Assembly: GCA_965221765.1 (NCBI GenBank) | Contig: OZ244911.1 | Coordinates: forward strand, 1,674,001 to 1,738,000 | Length of the DNA: 64,000 bases | Reading direction: 5' to 3' | Source of the DNA: Bin25 sp965221765 | GTDB lineage: Bacteria > Bacteroidota > Bacteroidia > Flavobacteriales > Flavobacteriaceae | In this document: piece after piece, positions 63,585 to 64,000 of the stretch | How positions within the stretch are numbered: the first letter of the stretch is position 1 | Layout of the letters: every line of letters starts with the position of its first letter | Program-made: the position numbers and the translations under genes | The notes under the pieces: model-generated | What the model was told of the DNA's origin: nothing | What the model saw: the letters and a program-made list of their open reading frames with translations, nothing else | The model's database searches: none

Positions 63585-64000
63585 ATGGCATTAGACAGGG
63601 GATCCAAAAGTTTTTTTTACGGAAGAAAAGAAGAACTAGAACAGTTTAAGAGTTTTTTGAATTTAGTTAAAAAAGATAACTCAAGGACTACTTTTCTAAT
63701 TCAAGGAGCGCCAGGAGTTGGAAAAACTACTTTATGGGAGCATTGTTGTGGTCTTGCAGAAAAACAGGGTTGGAATATTGTTTTGATAGATCGTTCTACT
63801 TTATATAACATCAAAGATTTTAGAAAACGTTTAGGGAGAGAACCCATTTGGAAATTTTGGAGAAAATCAAAAATTCCAATAACTCCAAATATTGGTGAGC
63901 TCAGTTTAGGCATGGAAATGGAAATAAATCACCATACTTTTTTGAAAACATTAAATGCAGTAAAAACGCCTACCATTTTAGCGTTAGATGAAGCTCAAAA
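63585..64000 (+). CDS. P-loop ATPase, N-terminal part (cut by window edge)
   Basis: From ATG 63585 the first 138 residues are visible. FYGRKEELEQFKSFLNLVKK is the start of an AAA-like ATPase, FLIQGAPGVGKTTLWEH carries Walker A (41-48) and TPTILALDEAQK is Walker B. The rest is outside the window. The order of blocks is the same as in the broken paralogue at 10447-11492, which suggests that the missing part ends in a winged-helix domain. Function unknown. Confidence 0.75.
   Translation, partial: MALDRGSKSFFYGRKEELEQFKSFLNLVKKDNSRTTFLIQGAPGVGKTTLWEHCCGLAEKQGWNIVLIDRSTLYNIKDFRKRLGREPIWKFWRKSKIPITPNIGELSLGMEMEINHHTFLKTLNAVKTPTILALDEAQ

Noticed and set aside
1..64000. tRNA genes, CRISPR arrays, replication origin
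   Set aside because: No T-loop-containing tRNA fold, no regularly spaced direct repeats and no dnaA-box cluster were noticed in any gap; a tRNAscan, CRISPR finder and GC-skew run would settle this.

Overview
The window looks like a chromosomal segment of a low-GC Bacteroidota bacterium, most likely of the Flavobacteriia type. Lineage markers seen directly are: a Bacteroidota-type RNA polymerase omega subunit beside coaBC and a DUF4835 protein, a DUF3822 protein beside rsmD, a STAS-like small protein between pyrB and rnz, DUF4861 and DUF2807 proteins, a DUF6922 antitoxin, a DnaX without zinc cysteines, and TAnnTTTG promoter boxes. Many genes start with TTG or GTG. No tRNA or CRISPR array was seen; the RNase P RNA gene is present.

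Layout. 1-3000: sucC (cut by the window edge), hsp20, an S41 protease lipoprotein. 3000-6000: a decayed island with a possible IS30-like remnant, a broken abiEi/abiEii toxin-antitoxin pair and a broken IS3-family transposase. 6093-9953: uvrB and an ABC exporter. 9970-15970: accessory region with an ATPase pseudogene, a conserved protein of unknown function, and a restriction-modification cassette (Sau3AI/MutH-like nuclease, beta-type adenine/cytosine-N4 methyltransferase, PD-(D/E)XK-like protein). 16079-35288: housekeeping genes (cox15, cca, tsaC, dapD; ruvX, def, mazG; aroQ; xerC; two-component pair with coaE; fabI, recN, DUF4835, coaBC, rpoZ, bamD, lpdA). 35341-36260: tandem msrB genes, the downstream one frameshifted. 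36445-41310: UMF1-type transporter, DUF2807 protein, lon. 41311-43250: an intact DUF6922/AbiEii pair between decayed sequence. 43251-53090: cmk, rpsA, then a compact plus-strand run pyrR-pyrB-small protein-rnz-pdxH-sixA-like-ppk-ppx. 53082-57213: dnaX, rnpB, rsmD, DUF3822, a membrane-anchored protein. 57333-62378: a two-gene restriction-modification-like system. 62585-64000: kdsB and the start of a P-loop ATPase gene.

The most interesting signal is a set of four long G homopolymers (9, 9, 9 and 10 G), all sitting inside frame-disrupted genes. The clearest is in the 57333-62378 system: a GIY-YIG-like/helicase/methyltransferase protein is split by a run of nine G, and removing one G restores one 1324-residue frame across the methyltransferase. 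The partner gene appears to carry the S-adenosylmethionine-binding half of that methyltransferase, so the enzyme may be split over two polypeptides and switched by slippage. Housekeeping genes are intact, so relaxed selection or phase variation is a better explanation than random sequencing error, although that cannot be excluded from sequence alone.
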